This document shows positions 1 through 7,370 of a stretch of 20,570 bases of DNA, in pieces. The notes beneath the pieces were generated by a model. It did not search any database and was not told the DNA's origin. It saw only the letters and a program-made list of their open reading frames with translations. The stretch comes from JAKLEX01 sp035327525. GTDB lineage: Bacteria; Patescibacteriota; Minisyncoccia; Phycocordibacterales; JAACPR01. Both the position numbers and the translations under genes were made by a program. The stretch is taken from assembly GCA_035327525.1 (NCBI GenBank), contig DAOLDC010000010.1, positions 1 through 20,570 on the forward strand, read 5' to 3'. Numbering within the stretch: position 1 is the stretch's first letter; each line of letters opens with the position of its first letter.

Positions 1-3
1 CCG

Positions 4-53
4 CAGTCTTTTTTGGTCAAGTGCAACTTGACGAAAAAAGGAAACGAGGACTG
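4..53. repeat. Imperfect inverted repeat at left edge, downstream of murF
   Basis: A core hairpin GTCAAGT-GCA-ACTTGAC at 16-32 is extended by TTTTTT (9-14) opposite AAAAAA (34-39) across one G-G mismatch, and again by CAGTC (4-8) opposite GACTG (49-53) across an asymmetric bulge. It lies about 55 bp past the murF stop. Neither strand has a T-run directly after the GC-containing stem unless the A/T arm itself serves, so it is not a textbook terminator. It could be a transcript-end or processing hairpin. The remaining non-coding bases, 54-108, show nothing recognisable. Confidence 0.5.
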
Positions 54-108
54 GAATAAAAAAAATATACTAAAGTTTTTCTAAGCGGGTAATTTTATAA
101 GTAACTTC

Positions 109-1401
109 CTATCGACTCGACCACTCGACTTCTTGCCTAACCAAAACTTCGCCTGCAGAATCAGAATCAGTCAAAATCGACTTGCTGATTTTTTCCATAC
201 GAGCAGATTGTGAACCTTTTACCAAAAAAACATTTCCGGGTTCCAAAAATTGCAGAGCAGTTTCTATTGCATCGCTAGATTTTGAAAAATGGAAATTTCG
301 TGATTTGGCCATTCCATCTTCTATCGCCTGTTCGTTCATCAATTCCGATACAACTCCAACTGTGATCAGTACATCTATTTTTTTCCTTTTTACTAATGAG
401 CCGATTTTGCGATGTTCGCTTGCGGAAAATCTACCAATTTCTGCCATGTCTCCCAATATTGCAATTCTTTTTCCGACAGTTTCTATTTCTGCCAAATTAT
501 TTATTGCGCTTGTTGCTGCAATCGGTGATGAATTATATGAATCATCAATCAGAATTGTATTATTCTTTCCGTTTAACAGATTCATTCTCCCCTTTGGTGG
601 ACGAAAACCATTCAGACCCTCTGACAAATCTACGATAGATAAATTCATAGAAATTCCAACAGACAATGCTGCCAAAATCGGATATACCATCTGATTTCCA
701 ATAACTCCATCGATAGAAATTGGCAAAATTTTTCCATCATAATTTACTTTGAAAGAAATTCCGGTCGGCCTTGTATCCTTGTACACAACAGAATAATTTG
801 AAGCCATTATGTCAGAATTTTCTCCAGTTCCAAAAGTATATACTTTGTTTTTTACATACGGTTTTATTTTGAAAGCTTTTTCATCATCTGCGTTGAGAAT
901 AATAATTCCGTCTTTTTTCAGATAATTTATCAAATCCATTTCTTCACGAGTTACATCGTCTGGATCCTCAAAAAACTCAACATGAACCGGAACTTCTCCA
1001 AAAGCAGTCAAAACTGCAATATCAGGTCGTAGCCACGACGCTGTCCGGCGCATATCTCCCGGATGATCTATTCCAATTTCCAAAACCAACCAATCTGGAT
1101 ATTTTGGATAATATATAATTTCAAAAAAACCAATAACAATATTTTGAATCCAGTGATATGGACTATTCCAACCAGTTTCCAATCCTAAAATAGTTAGCGG
1201 AACACCGATTTCACTATTCATGCTTTTGTTATTTTTTCTAACATGTAGATTTTTTGATAGCGCTTTAAAAATCGCGTCTTTTGTGGTGGTTTTGCCGACG
1301 GTTCCAGTTATTGCAATTATTTTTGGACGATATCGTAGCAATACCAATTGCGCCTCAACTCTCAGTATAAAAAATATTATTTTTTTGATTATTTCTTTCA
1401 T
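109..1401 (-). CDS. murF: MurF-type UDP-MurNAc-tripeptide--D-Ala-D-Ala ligase lacking the N-terminal domain
   Basis: Mur ligase family protein of 430 aa, predicted to add D-Ala-D-Ala to the UDP-MurNAc-tripeptide in the cytoplasm. Visible motifs are the ATP loop GTVGKTTT (residues 33-40), LEIGIDHPGDM, ILNADD, the central/C-terminal linker IDDSYNSSP and AILGDMAEIG in the C-terminal domain. The start ATG has no clear Shine-Dalgarno. It lies 30 bp after ftsI and is the last gene of the mraZ-rsmH-ftsL-like-ftsI run, which fits a dcw cluster. Oddities: in typical MurF the ATP loop lies about 100 residues in, after a UDP-binding domain. Here only about 30 residues, hydrophobic then basic, precede it. 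The position I align with the carbamylated lysine (family pattern AKAKGEI) reads VTREEMDLI, with Glu in place of Lys. The family call is secure; exact substrate specificity is inferred. Confidence 0.9.
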   Translation of the reverse strand: MKEIIKKIIFFILRVEAQLVLLRYRPKIIAITGTVGKTTTKDAIFKALSKNLHVRKNNKSMNSEIGVPLTILGLETGWNSPYHWIQNIVIGFFEIIYYPKYPDWLVLEIGIDHPGDMRRTASWLRPDIAVLTAFGEVPVHVEFFEDPDDVTREEMDLINYLKKDGIIILNADDEKAFKIKPYVKNKVYTFGTGENSDIMASNYSVVYKDTRPTGISFKVNYDGKILPISIDGVIGNQMVYPILAALSVGISMNLSIVDLSEGLNGFRPPKGRMNLLNGKNNTILIDDSYNSSPIAATSAINNLAEIETVGKRIAILGDMAEIGRFSASEHRKIGSLVKRKKIDVLITVGVVSELMNEQAIEDGMAKSRNFHFSKSSDAIETALQFLEPGNVFLVKGSQSARMEKISKSILTDSDSAGEVLVRQEVEWSSR

Positions 1402-1431
1402 TTGGTTTTGGCTATTTTAATTTGTCATTTT

Positions 1432-3168
1432 TTAATTTGATCTATTTACTCTTTGTCTATCGGCAGGAATTTGATAATGATTTATTAAAAACTTTGTAAT
1501 ATTCATAAACGGCTCGGTCAATGTTTCTGATGCATATTCTGCACCAACCGGCTCAATGTGATACAAAAAAACTATAAACTCTGGATCATACGCCGGAAAA
1601 TATCCAAAAAATGAGTGCAAATATTTGTCTTCAGAATATCCGCCTCGACTATCTGGAATCTGAGCTGTACCAGTCTTTGCGGCAATGCTGTAATTTTGCA
1701 ATGCTACAGCTCCACCACGTAACGCTTCATCAACTACATTGACTAACATCCTGGTTATTTCCTCCGATGTTTCTGGTTTGAAAACCTGCACAGTTGGGTC
1801 CTTGTTGATTGCCTCAACTGTTCCATCATCATATTCGATTTCGGACACCAGATGCGGAGTCACCAATTTACCACCATTTGCCAAAGTCGCCAATGCCCTA
1901 GTAATACTGATCGGGCTCATAGCAATTCCCTGTCCATATGAGGCAGTAGCGTATTCTATATCGTTTTTGCTATTCAAGTTTGGGTACAAAATTGATTTTG
2001 CCTCGTTTGGTAAATCAATTTCTGTTTTGTCATCAAAAAGTTTTTTCAAATATTCAGCAAAATTTCTATTTCCAATTCTCTTTACAATAAAAGCCATTCC
2101 AGTATTTAGTGACTGATTCAATGCTACTTGCATATCAACAGTTCCGCGTGCCCTTTTGTCATAATTATAAATAGTTCTATTATTCATAGTAACAGAACCT
2201 GTATCATTATAAGTTGTGTTTGCAGTAATTACACCAGCGTCAATTCCAGCGGCAATTGTTACAGGTTTCAGAATTGAACCCATTTCATAAACGCTCTCCA
2301 CTAGGTGATTTATATAAACAGAAGTATTCGGTACTAGATTAAATTCATTTAAATTAAAATTTGGATGTAATGCCATCGCCCTGATTTCTCCATTTTTGGG
2401 ATTCATAACAATTACGCCTATTTGCTTTGAATTCCATTTTTCATAAATATTTTTTATTTCCTCCTCAACAAAAATCTGAGTTTCTGGTTCCACAGTCAAA
2501 ATCAGTGATCCGGCGTTAGATAAATTCTCGTTATTTTTTTCATTTGTACCAGAAAAAATTTCAACAAAAAAGTTCTTGAAATTACTTGAATGTTCTTTTC
2601 GTAAAATATTTTCATAATATCGTTCTAATCCATATTGTCCGACAATTTTGTCATCACGAAATGCGGTAAAGCCAATAATGTGAGATGCCAATTCGTCGCC
2701 AGGGTAAAATCTCCAATTTTCGTTATTTACAAATACTCCTTTTATATTCAAATCTCTAACCTTTTTTCCCAAATCATAAGGAACTCTTCTAGCGATTTGT
2801 GAGTGTACCAATTTTTTGTTTGCGAATTTTTCGTCATAAATATCTTCATCGAATTTCAAAATAAAATTTAGATTGTTAAAGATATCTTCAGGATTATTGA
2901 CTGATTGTGGATTTATAGAAATATTGTAGCCTGATCTAATAGATGCAGCACTTACTCTGGAATTATTAATTGTTTTGAAAAAAATATTACCCCTATCAAA
3001 AACTGCGGTTGTTGGTCTGGCATGTTGATTTTCTAATCTTTCTGCATACACTTGCCCATTTATTATTTGAACAAAATACATTCTAGTAATAATAAAAAGT
3101 ACTATAAGTAAAAAAATACCCATAACAAAATACGCCCGCCAATTTATTAAAAGATTTTTTTTATTCAT
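1432..3168 (-). CDS. ftsI: Division-type class B penicillin-binding protein (FtsI/PBP3 family)
   Basis: Septal peptidoglycan transpeptidase, 578 aa. A short cytoplasmic N-terminus is followed by one membrane segment (about residues 13-30), then the extracytoplasmic pedestal region and the transpeptidase domain. The catalytic set is complete: SILK (Ser298, Lys301), SLN (353-355) and KTG (498-500). Its start overlaps the stop of the upstream FtsL-like gene by 8 nt (ATGAATAA), which suggests translational coupling. The pedestal/head region between the RG motif near residue 60 and the HIIGF motif near 163 is about 100 residues long, so it is retained, unlike in the PBP2 homologue of this window. 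FtsI rather than PBP2 is inferred from the dcw context and from the separate mrdA in the mre cluster. Confidence 0.92.
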   Translation of the reverse strand: MNKKNLLINWRAYFVMGIFLLIVLFIITRMYFVQIINGQVYAERLENQHARPTTAVFDRGNIFFKTINNSRVSAASIRSGYNISINPQSVNNPEDIFNNLNFILKFDEDIYDEKFANKKLVHSQIARRVPYDLGKKVRDLNIKGVFVNNENWRFYPGDELASHIIGFTAFRDDKIVGQYGLERYYENILRKEHSSNFKNFFVEIFSGTNEKNNENLSNAGSLILTVEPETQIFVEEEIKNIYEKWNSKQIGVIVMNPKNGEIRAMALHPNFNLNEFNLVPNTSVYINHLVESVYEMGSILKPVTIAAGIDAGVITANTTYNDTGSVTMNNRTIYNYDKRARGTVDMQVALNQSLNTGMAFIVKRIGNRNFAEYLKKLFDDKTEIDLPNEAKSILYPNLNSKNDIEYATASYGQGIAMSPISITRALATLANGGKLVTPHLVSEIEYDDGTVEAINKDPTVQVFKPETSEEITRMLVNVVDEALRGGAVALQNYSIAAKTGTAQIPDSRGGYSEDKYLHSFFGYFPAYDPEFIVFLYHIEPVGAEYASETLTEPFMNITKFLINHYQIPADRQRVNRSN

Positions 3169-3472
3169 TTAGAGTCAAACGATTGCTACTTTCTCTAACT
3201 ATAACTATTGCTTCATTTACTACTGATTTTGACAAACCCATTGCCGATGCCATTTGAATATTTATTTTTCTGGTGTCAGATATGAGTTTATTTTCCAAAT
3301 CACCTATTTCTGATTGTCTAACAGAAATCATCTCGAATGTGTTTTGTCGATCTGCTGTAGAAAAAGAAATTGAGTTGATGAAATAGACATATAAAAACAT
3401 ACTCGATAGTATAATCAAGAACAAAATTCTTGTTATAATTATCTGACTATTTTGTATTTTGTTGACCTGCAT
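3161..3472 (-). CDS. FtsL-like small bitopic membrane protein
   Basis: Small protein of 103 aa with one membrane segment (about residues 11-32, IIITRILFLIILSSMFLYVY) followed by a polar, heptad-like helical stretch (about 40-75). This is the architecture of FtsL/DivIC division proteins, which bridge FtsQ and the FtsW/FtsI synthase. I see no diagnostic sequence motif, and FtsL is poorly conserved, so the call rests on topology and position between rsmH and ftsI, the usual ftsL slot. It starts 4 nt after the rsmH stop and overlaps ftsI by 8 nt. Alternative: an unrelated lineage-specific membrane protein. Confidence 0.75.
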   Translation of the reverse strand: MQVNKIQNSQIIITRILFLIILSSMFLYVYFINSISFSTADRQNTFEMISVRQSEIGDLENKLISDTRKINIQMASAMGLSKSVVNEAIVIVRESSNRLTLNE

Positions 3473-3476
3473 TTTA

Positions 3477-4541
3477 TTAATTTATTTTTTTAATTATTCT
3501 CAATTTTGCACTACGAGAACGGGGGTTTTCTAATAATTCTTCTCTTGTGGCTATGATGGGTTTTTTGTTAATTTGAACCAATTTTTCCTCAGCCAGCTTT
3601 GTCTTGAAAAATCTCTTCACAATTCTGTCTTCTAATGAGTGGAAACTAATGACTGCAATACGACCATCGACATTTAGGGCTTCAAACGCAACTGGTAGGG
3701 CTTTTTTGAGGCGATCCAATTCTCCATTGACCGCAATTCTGATTGCCTGAAAAGTCTTTGTCGCTGGATGATTTTTTCCTCGTCGATAGAAGAATGGTAC
3801 AGATTGTTTTATTATTTCTGCCAATTCTGTTGTTTTTGCGATTCTTTTTGCTTGCCTGCTTTCTACAATTGCTTTTGCAATTCGACGAGAAAATGTCTCT
3901 TCACCAAATCCGTAAATAATATCCGCCAATGACTCCTCGCTCCATTCGTTTACAACAATGTCAGCGTTCAATCTGAATTTTTCTGAATCGGTTGTAGTCG
4001 AATCATCAGTTTTCTGGCCAGATATAGTGTTTTGATCGAATGTGGTGTTTTGGGAAAACGACATATCCAATGGACCATCTTTCATAAACGAGAATCCTCT
4101 TTCTGCCGAATCAACCTGGTCGGAGCGAAATCCTAAATCAAAAATAAATTTATCAACTTTTTGAATTTTATTTTTTTCCAAAATTTCTGCTAATTGATCA
4201 AAATATGATGTCTCAAAAAATATCTGATAATTTTTTTCTGGAATTTCGTTTAAATTTTTTTTTGCTTGATCTATGGCGGATTGATCAGCATCGATTCCGA
4301 TTATCTTTAGTTTTTTTGCTCCAGATTTGATTGCACCAATAGTGTGTCCAGCATTTCCGAGTGTCATATCAACAATTACATCTCCATCACTGATTTCTAA
4401 CCCATTTATTGTTTCGTTTAAAAGAACTGATTTGTGTGTAATGCGTTGTCCCGCATCTTGTCCTGCATTCTGCTCCGTATCCTGTCTTACCTCCGATTCT
4501 GTTTTTGTTTCTGTTAATTTTTTTATTTCTTTTTCTTGCAT
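3477..4541 (-). CDS. rsmH: 16S rRNA (cytosine1402-N4)-methyltransferase RsmH (MraW)
   Basis: SAM-dependent methyltransferase of 16S rRNA C1402, 354 aa (relatives usually about 310). Motifs: HKSVLLNETINGL (36-48), SAM loop DMTLGNAGHT (58-67), FDLGFRSDQVDSAERGFSF, GPLDMSF, the YGFGEETFSRRIAKAI helix and ISFHSLEDRIVKRFF. Two stretches are absent from typical relatives. One is a polar N-terminal extension (about residues 1-34) containing four 4-residue repeats. The other is a Thr/Gln/Asp-rich insertion (about 160-185) after GPLDM. Both map to imperfect tandem DNA repeats (separate entries). The annotated ATG gives the longest frame; a non-ATG start near residue 34 would restore normal length but has no support beyond that. 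The gene lies 36 nt after mraZ and 4 nt before the FtsL-like gene. Confidence 0.93.
   Translation of the reverse strand: MQEKEIKKLTETKTESEVRQDTEQNAGQDAGQRITHKSVLLNETINGLEISDGDVIVDMTLGNAGHTIGAIKSGAKKLKIIGIDADQSAIDQAKKNLNEIPEKNYQIFFETSYFDQLAEILEKNKIQKVDKFIFDLGFRSDQVDSAERGFSFMKDGPLDMSFSQNTTFDQNTISGQKTDDSTTTDSEKFRLNADIVVNEWSEESLADIIYGFGEETFSRRIAKAIVESRQAKRIAKTTELAEIIKQSVPFFYRRGKNHPATKTFQAIRIAVNGELDRLKKALPVAFEALNVDGRIAVISFHSLEDRIVKRFFKTKLAEEKLVQINKKPIIATREELLENPRSRSAKLRIIKKIN
4007..4060. repeat. Three imperfect 18-bp tandem repeats inside rsmH
   Basis: Units 4007-4024, 4025-4042 and 4043-4060. The last two share a TxGTGTTTTG core; the first is more diverged (CAGTTTTCTGGCCAGATA). They encode three 6-residue units of the form F/S-x-Q-N/K-T-x, making up much of the insertion after the GPLDM motif of RsmH. 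The arrangement fits growth of a surface loop by tandem duplication. Confidence 0.55.
4447..4494. repeat. Four imperfect 12-bp tandem repeats in the 5' end of rsmH
   Basis: Units TGTCCCGCATCT, TGTCCTGCATTC, TGCTCCGTATCC and TGTCTTACCTCC on the plus strand. They encode EVRQ-DTEQ-NAGQ-DAGQ at RsmH residues 17-32. This is a coding minisatellite in the N-terminal extension, outside the methyltransferase core. Confidence 0.6.
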
Positions 4542-4577
4542 TTTGTTTTCAAAAATATATAAAAATTAACTCAGAAA

Positions 4578-5012
4578 CTATAACGCTCCTACATCACCCA
4601 ACTTTTCTGCCATGTCATCTGCTCCACTGACAACTTTTTCCTTGTATGATTCCCAAGATTTTTCATCCCAGATTTCTATTCGATTATAGACACCTGTGAA
4701 TACAACCTTTTCAGAAATTTTTGCAAAATTTCGCAAATGTTCTGGAATCAAAATTCTTCCGACAGAGTCTACTGAAATATCTGATGCTCCAGCCAACATA
4801 AAACGGTTGAATGCTCTCCTGTCAGATTGACCCATACCAAGTTCACCAATTTTCTTGGAAATTTTTTCCCACTCGTTCGGAGAATACATGAACAGACATT
4901 GATCCAGCCCTCGAGTTATGATGATTTTTTTTCCAATTTCTTTTCTAAATTTTATAGGTAAAGAAATTCTTTTTTTGTCATCTAATGTGTGTTTGTATTC
5001 ACCAATTAACAT
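4578..5012 (-). CDS. mraZ: MraZ, transcriptional regulator of the division cluster
   Basis: A 144-aa protein with two SpoVT/AbrB-type halves, each carrying the family's DxxxR signature: DDKKRISLP (about residues 11-19) and DSVGRILIP (about 82-90). MraZ proteins form oligomeric rings that bind short direct repeats upstream of their own gene. The length is normal for the family. It is first in a cluster with rsmH, the FtsL-like gene, ftsI and murF. The 60 bp upstream of the ATG is AT-rich without a Shine-Dalgarno motif, and beyond it lie phased AGTGG repeats that fit an autoregulatory operator. Confidence 0.95.
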   Translation of the reverse strand: MLIGEYKHTLDDKKRISLPIKFRKEIGKKIIITRGLDQCLFMYSPNEWEKISKKIGELGMGQSDRRAFNRFMLAGASDISVDSVGRILIPEHLRNFAKISEKVVFTGVYNRIEIWDEKSWESYKEKVVSGADDMAEKLGDVGAL

Positions 5013-5072
5013 TTTATTTTTTGCTTTTTTCGTTAAGACAATTCATCAGCTGATCTATTGAAATATACTGTT

Positions 5073-5141
5073 TCCCACTCAATCCCACTTATATACTATA
5101 TTACACCACTTTACACCAAAAAAGTATTAAAGTTATCCACT
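5073..5141 (-). promoter_or_regulatory. Putative MraZ operator upstream of mraZ
   Basis: On the minus strand the pentamer AGTGG occurs four times, at plus-strand positions 5075-5079, 5085-5089, 5106-5110 and 5137-5141. The spacings of 10, 21 and 31 bp are near-integral helical turns. The two mraZ-proximal copies read GTGGGA, which includes the TGGGA form known for MraZ boxes (TGGGN repeats spaced by 5 nt). An extra TGGTG at 5114-5118 lies 10 bp from another TGGTG at 5104-5108. A possible -10 region (TATAGT at 5095-5100 and overlapping TATA sequences to 5088) sits between the repeat pairs, but I find no convincing -35. MraZ autoregulation is inferred. Confidence 0.7.
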
Positions 5142-5162
5142 TTTTCACATATTACATAAATC

Positions 5163-5193
5163 AAAAAAGAACCCAATGTTTGGGCTCTTTTTT
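5163..5193 (-). terminator. Intrinsic terminator of the greA-lysS transcript (symmetrical)
   Basis: Hairpin with arms AAAAAAGA/TCTTTTTT, an A-C mismatch, then CCCAA/TTGGG around a TGT loop. Read on the minus strand it gives GAGCCCAAACATTGGGTTC followed by TTTTTT, 43 bp past the lysS stop and just before the mraZ operator. It would also work on the plus strand, although no plus-strand gene ends here. Confidence 0.88.
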
Positions 5194-5235
5194 CATAATT
5201 ATCTGAACTGTATTTTTTTGGGTTTTTCTTGTACT

Positions 5236-6741
5236 CTACTTTTCGTCACGAGGTTTCATAATTGGAAAAATAGTTGTTTCGCGAATAGACTTTCCGGCAA
5301 GAACAGAGAACAATCTTTCGCTAATTCCAAAACCAAATGCTGGTGGCATTCCATATTCCATTGCTTCTACATATTCACCATCGTTCATCTGCGCTTCATC
5401 ATCACCAGATTTGCGCAAACTGTCTTGATGATCAAACCTCTCTTTTTGATCTAGCGGATTATTCAGCTCGCTAAAACCTTTTCCCATTTCTGATCCACCA
5501 AGAATAATTTGAAATCTTTCAACAACACGATCATCTGCAAACGATTTTTTTGCCAGAGGTTCCAAAAAGACGGGGATATTTATCAAAAAACCTGGGCCAG
5601 CATATTCTCCCCTGATAGACTTCCATAATTGATCTACGGCTTTTTCTTTATTTATATTTTTATCAAAGTCTATTTTGTTCTTTTTCAAAATAGAGATTAT
5701 AGAATTGATATCGGCTGACAAAACATCAACTCCAAAACGCTCGTGCAGAATTTTTACAAAATCAAAAATTTGCCAATCGTCATTGAGATCAACTTTTTTG
5801 TCATTAATTTCAAAAACTGCTGTGCCAAATGTTTCATTAGCAACAGTTCTATATAATTCTTTTACCATTTCCATTCCTGACTTGTAATCTGAATATGCTT
5901 CATAAAATTCTATTTGGGTGTAATCTTGCAAATGTTCCTTAGACATTCCCTCGTTGCGAAAAATTCTACCTATTTCAAAAACTTTTGGTAATCCAGCTAC
6001 TAACAATTTTTTCTGCCATAATTCTCCACAAGAAATTCTAAGGTAAACATCAATATCTAGTGCGTTGTGATGTGTAACAAACGGTCTAGCATCAGCGCCG
6101 CCAGTTGTATTTTCCAAAACCGGAGTTTGCACTTCAATAAAATTTTTCTTCAATAGAAAATTTCTGAATGAATTCCAAAAAACCGATTTTTGTTCAATTA
6201 TTTTTCTTGATTCTGGATTTAGAATTATATCTATATAACGACGACGATATCTCTCATCCTCATCTTTTAGACCAAACCATTCATCCGGAATTGGACGCAA
6301 GCTTTTTGCCACCATTTGCCATTCTGAAACCTCGATTGATTTTTGGCCTCTTTTTGTTTCAAATAATTTTCCAGAAACCATTACGAAATCTCCGGTATCA
6401 ACAACTTCTTTGAAAAATTCAAAACCAGAAATATCCGACTTCTCAATATGGGTCAAATTATTATCAGATTTTAGAACAGCCTGAAAGCGACCGGTACTAT
6501 CACCAGTTCCGGTTCCATCAAATAAATCAAGAAAAATAATCGCTCCCTGACCGCGGATAGACATAATTCTTCCAACTATCGAAACTTTTTCGTTCGATTC
6601 AAAAATTTTTTGATAATTATTATTTAAATCAAAAATATCATGAGTTTTTGAGACTTTTGCTGGATAGGGATCAATTCCTGCATCCTGTATTTTATTAAGT
6701 TTTTCTATTCGAACTTTTTTTAGTTCTTCAACAGTAGCCAT
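5236..6741 (-). CDS. lysS: Class II lysyl-tRNA synthetase
   Basis: Charges tRNA-Lys, 501 aa, the usual length for bacterial LysRS. An OB-fold anticodon-binding domain (about residues 50-145, with GRIMSIRGQG and SGKLFETKRGQ) precedes the class II catalytic core. Motif 1 region is FIEVQTPVLE (201-210); motif 2 is FEIGRIFRNEGMS..HLQDYTQIEFYEAY (255-283); motif 3 is GFGISERLF with Arg near 476 and a C-terminal RETTIFPIMKP. GFSELNNPLDQ is also family-typical. It lies 21 nt after greA with no promoter or terminator between, so the two are probably co-transcribed. Transcription ends at the hairpin at 5163-5193. Confidence 0.97.
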   Translation of the reverse strand: MATVEELKKVRIEKLNKIQDAGIDPYPAKVSKTHDIFDLNNNYQKIFESNEKVSIVGRIMSIRGQGAIIFLDLFDGTGTGDSTGRFQAVLKSDNNLTHIEKSDISGFEFFKEVVDTGDFVMVSGKLFETKRGQKSIEVSEWQMVAKSLRPIPDEWFGLKDEDERYRRRYIDIILNPESRKIIEQKSVFWNSFRNFLLKKNFIEVQTPVLENTTGGADARPFVTHHNALDIDVYLRISCGELWQKKLLVAGLPKVFEIGRIFRNEGMSKEHLQDYTQIEFYEAYSDYKSGMEMVKELYRTVANETFGTAVFEINDKKVDLNDDWQIFDFVKILHERFGVDVLSADINSIISILKKNKIDFDKNINKEKAVDQLWKSIRGEYAGPGFLINIPVFLEPLAKKSFADDRVVERFQIILGGSEMGKGFSELNNPLDQKERFDHQDSLRKSGDDEAQMNDGEYVEAMEYGMPPAFGFGISERLFSVLAGKSIRETTIFPIMKPRDEK

Positions 6742-6762
6742 ATGTAGATAATTATATATCGA

Positions 6763-7227
6763 TTATTGAATATCCACAATAGTATATTTTGTAATACCTT
6801 TTGGGGTTTCAAAAGAAAATTTTTCTTTTTTCTTTTTTCCTAACATAGAACTACCCAATGGAGAATTGTAAGAAATTTTTCCAGCAGACAAATCTGTTTC
6901 CTCTGATCCGACAATTTGATATTTTACATGATCGGCATCTTTTTCTTTTTGTAATGTAACAATTGAACCAACCTGAACTGTATCAGATTTTTTGTGATGA
7001 ATAATTTCGGCATGTTTTAGGAGATTTGATAATTCCTCAATTCTTGATTCTACCTCACCTTGTTCATCTCGAGCAGAATGGTATTCGGCATTCTCCGATA
7101 GATCACCCAATGAACGGGCATATTCAAGACGCTCTGCGACATCTTTGCGCTTTATAGTTATCAATTCTTGAAGTTCTTTTTCAAGTTCATTATATTTTTC
7201 TTTTGATAGATATTCTTTGTTTGCCAT
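6763..7227 (-). CDS. greA: Transcription elongation factor GreA
   Basis: A 154-aa Gre factor (usual length about 158) that enters the RNA polymerase secondary channel and stimulates cleavage of backtracked RNA. The N-terminal coiled-coil hairpin (about residues 5-75) carries the tip motif LGDLSENAEYHSAR with the Asp and Glu needed for cleavage. The C-terminal FKBP-like domain ends with the typical GSSMLGKKKKEKFSFETPKG segment. It is first in a greA-lysS unit with its own strong promoter at 7343-7370 and a leader of about 109 nt. Confidence 0.96.
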   Translation of the reverse strand: MANKEYLSKEKYNELEKELQELITIKRKDVAERLEYARSLGDLSENAEYHSARDEQGEVESRIEELSNLLKHAEIIHHKKSDTVQVGSIVTLQKEKDADHVKYQIVGSEETDLSAGKISYNSPLGSSMLGKKKKEKFSFETPKGITKYTIVDIQ

Positions 7228-7283
7228 AAAAAATTTATTATTCGTTAAAAAATTATCTAACTAAAACCAATATCAACCAAGCA

Positions 7284-7319
7284 TTTTGGAATCTGTTCAC
7301 CAGCTCAGTATGACCAAAA
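7284..7319. repeat. REP-like imperfect palindrome in the greA leader
   Basis: Outer arms TTTTGG (7284-7289) and CCAAAA (7314-7319) enclose an inner CTG/CAG pairing. The core GGAATCTGTTCACCAGCTCA, followed by GTATGACC, resembles the widespread bacterial intergenic palindrome of general form GGATTCTTCG...CTCAGAATGAC. It lies between the greA promoter and the greA start, so it would be part of the 5' UTR. There is only one copy in this window, so repeat status is an inference from the resemblance. Confidence 0.4.
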
Positions 7320-7342
7320 AGGTTATAATTTAAGATTACAAA

Positions 7343-7370
7343 ATTATACACAAATATAATTTTAAGTCAA
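7343..7370 (-). promoter_or_regulatory. Sigma-70-type promoter of greA-lysS
   Basis: On the minus strand, -35 TTGACT (plus 7365-7370, 5 of 6 consensus), a 16-bp spacer, and -10 TATAAT (plus 7343-7348, 6 of 6). The -35 overlaps the mrdA stop codon. Predicted start near 7336 gives a leader of about 109 nt. This is the best-matching promoter in the window. Confidence 0.82.

Noticed and set aside
182..694. Plus-strand open frame opposite murF (170 codons), and similar antisense frames across the window
   Set aside because: They lie wholly inside well-supported genes on the other strand, have no recognisable motifs or promoters, and are as expected from AT-rich antisense frames.
5133..5141. TTATCCACT, a near match to the DnaA box, with another TTATCCACG at 7512-7520
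   Set aside because: Two isolated imperfect copies, one of them inside mrdA, with no clustering, no AT-rich unwinding element and no dnaA/dnaN nearby. The first is better explained as part of the AGTGG array.
7258..7369. Possible reassignment of UGA to glycine (genetic code 25), since the frame stays open for a while past the mrdA TGA
   Set aside because: Code-25 genomes use in-frame UGA often, whereas the other 20 genes are full length with no in-frame TGA. The read-through stretch contains the greA promoter and resembles no protein.
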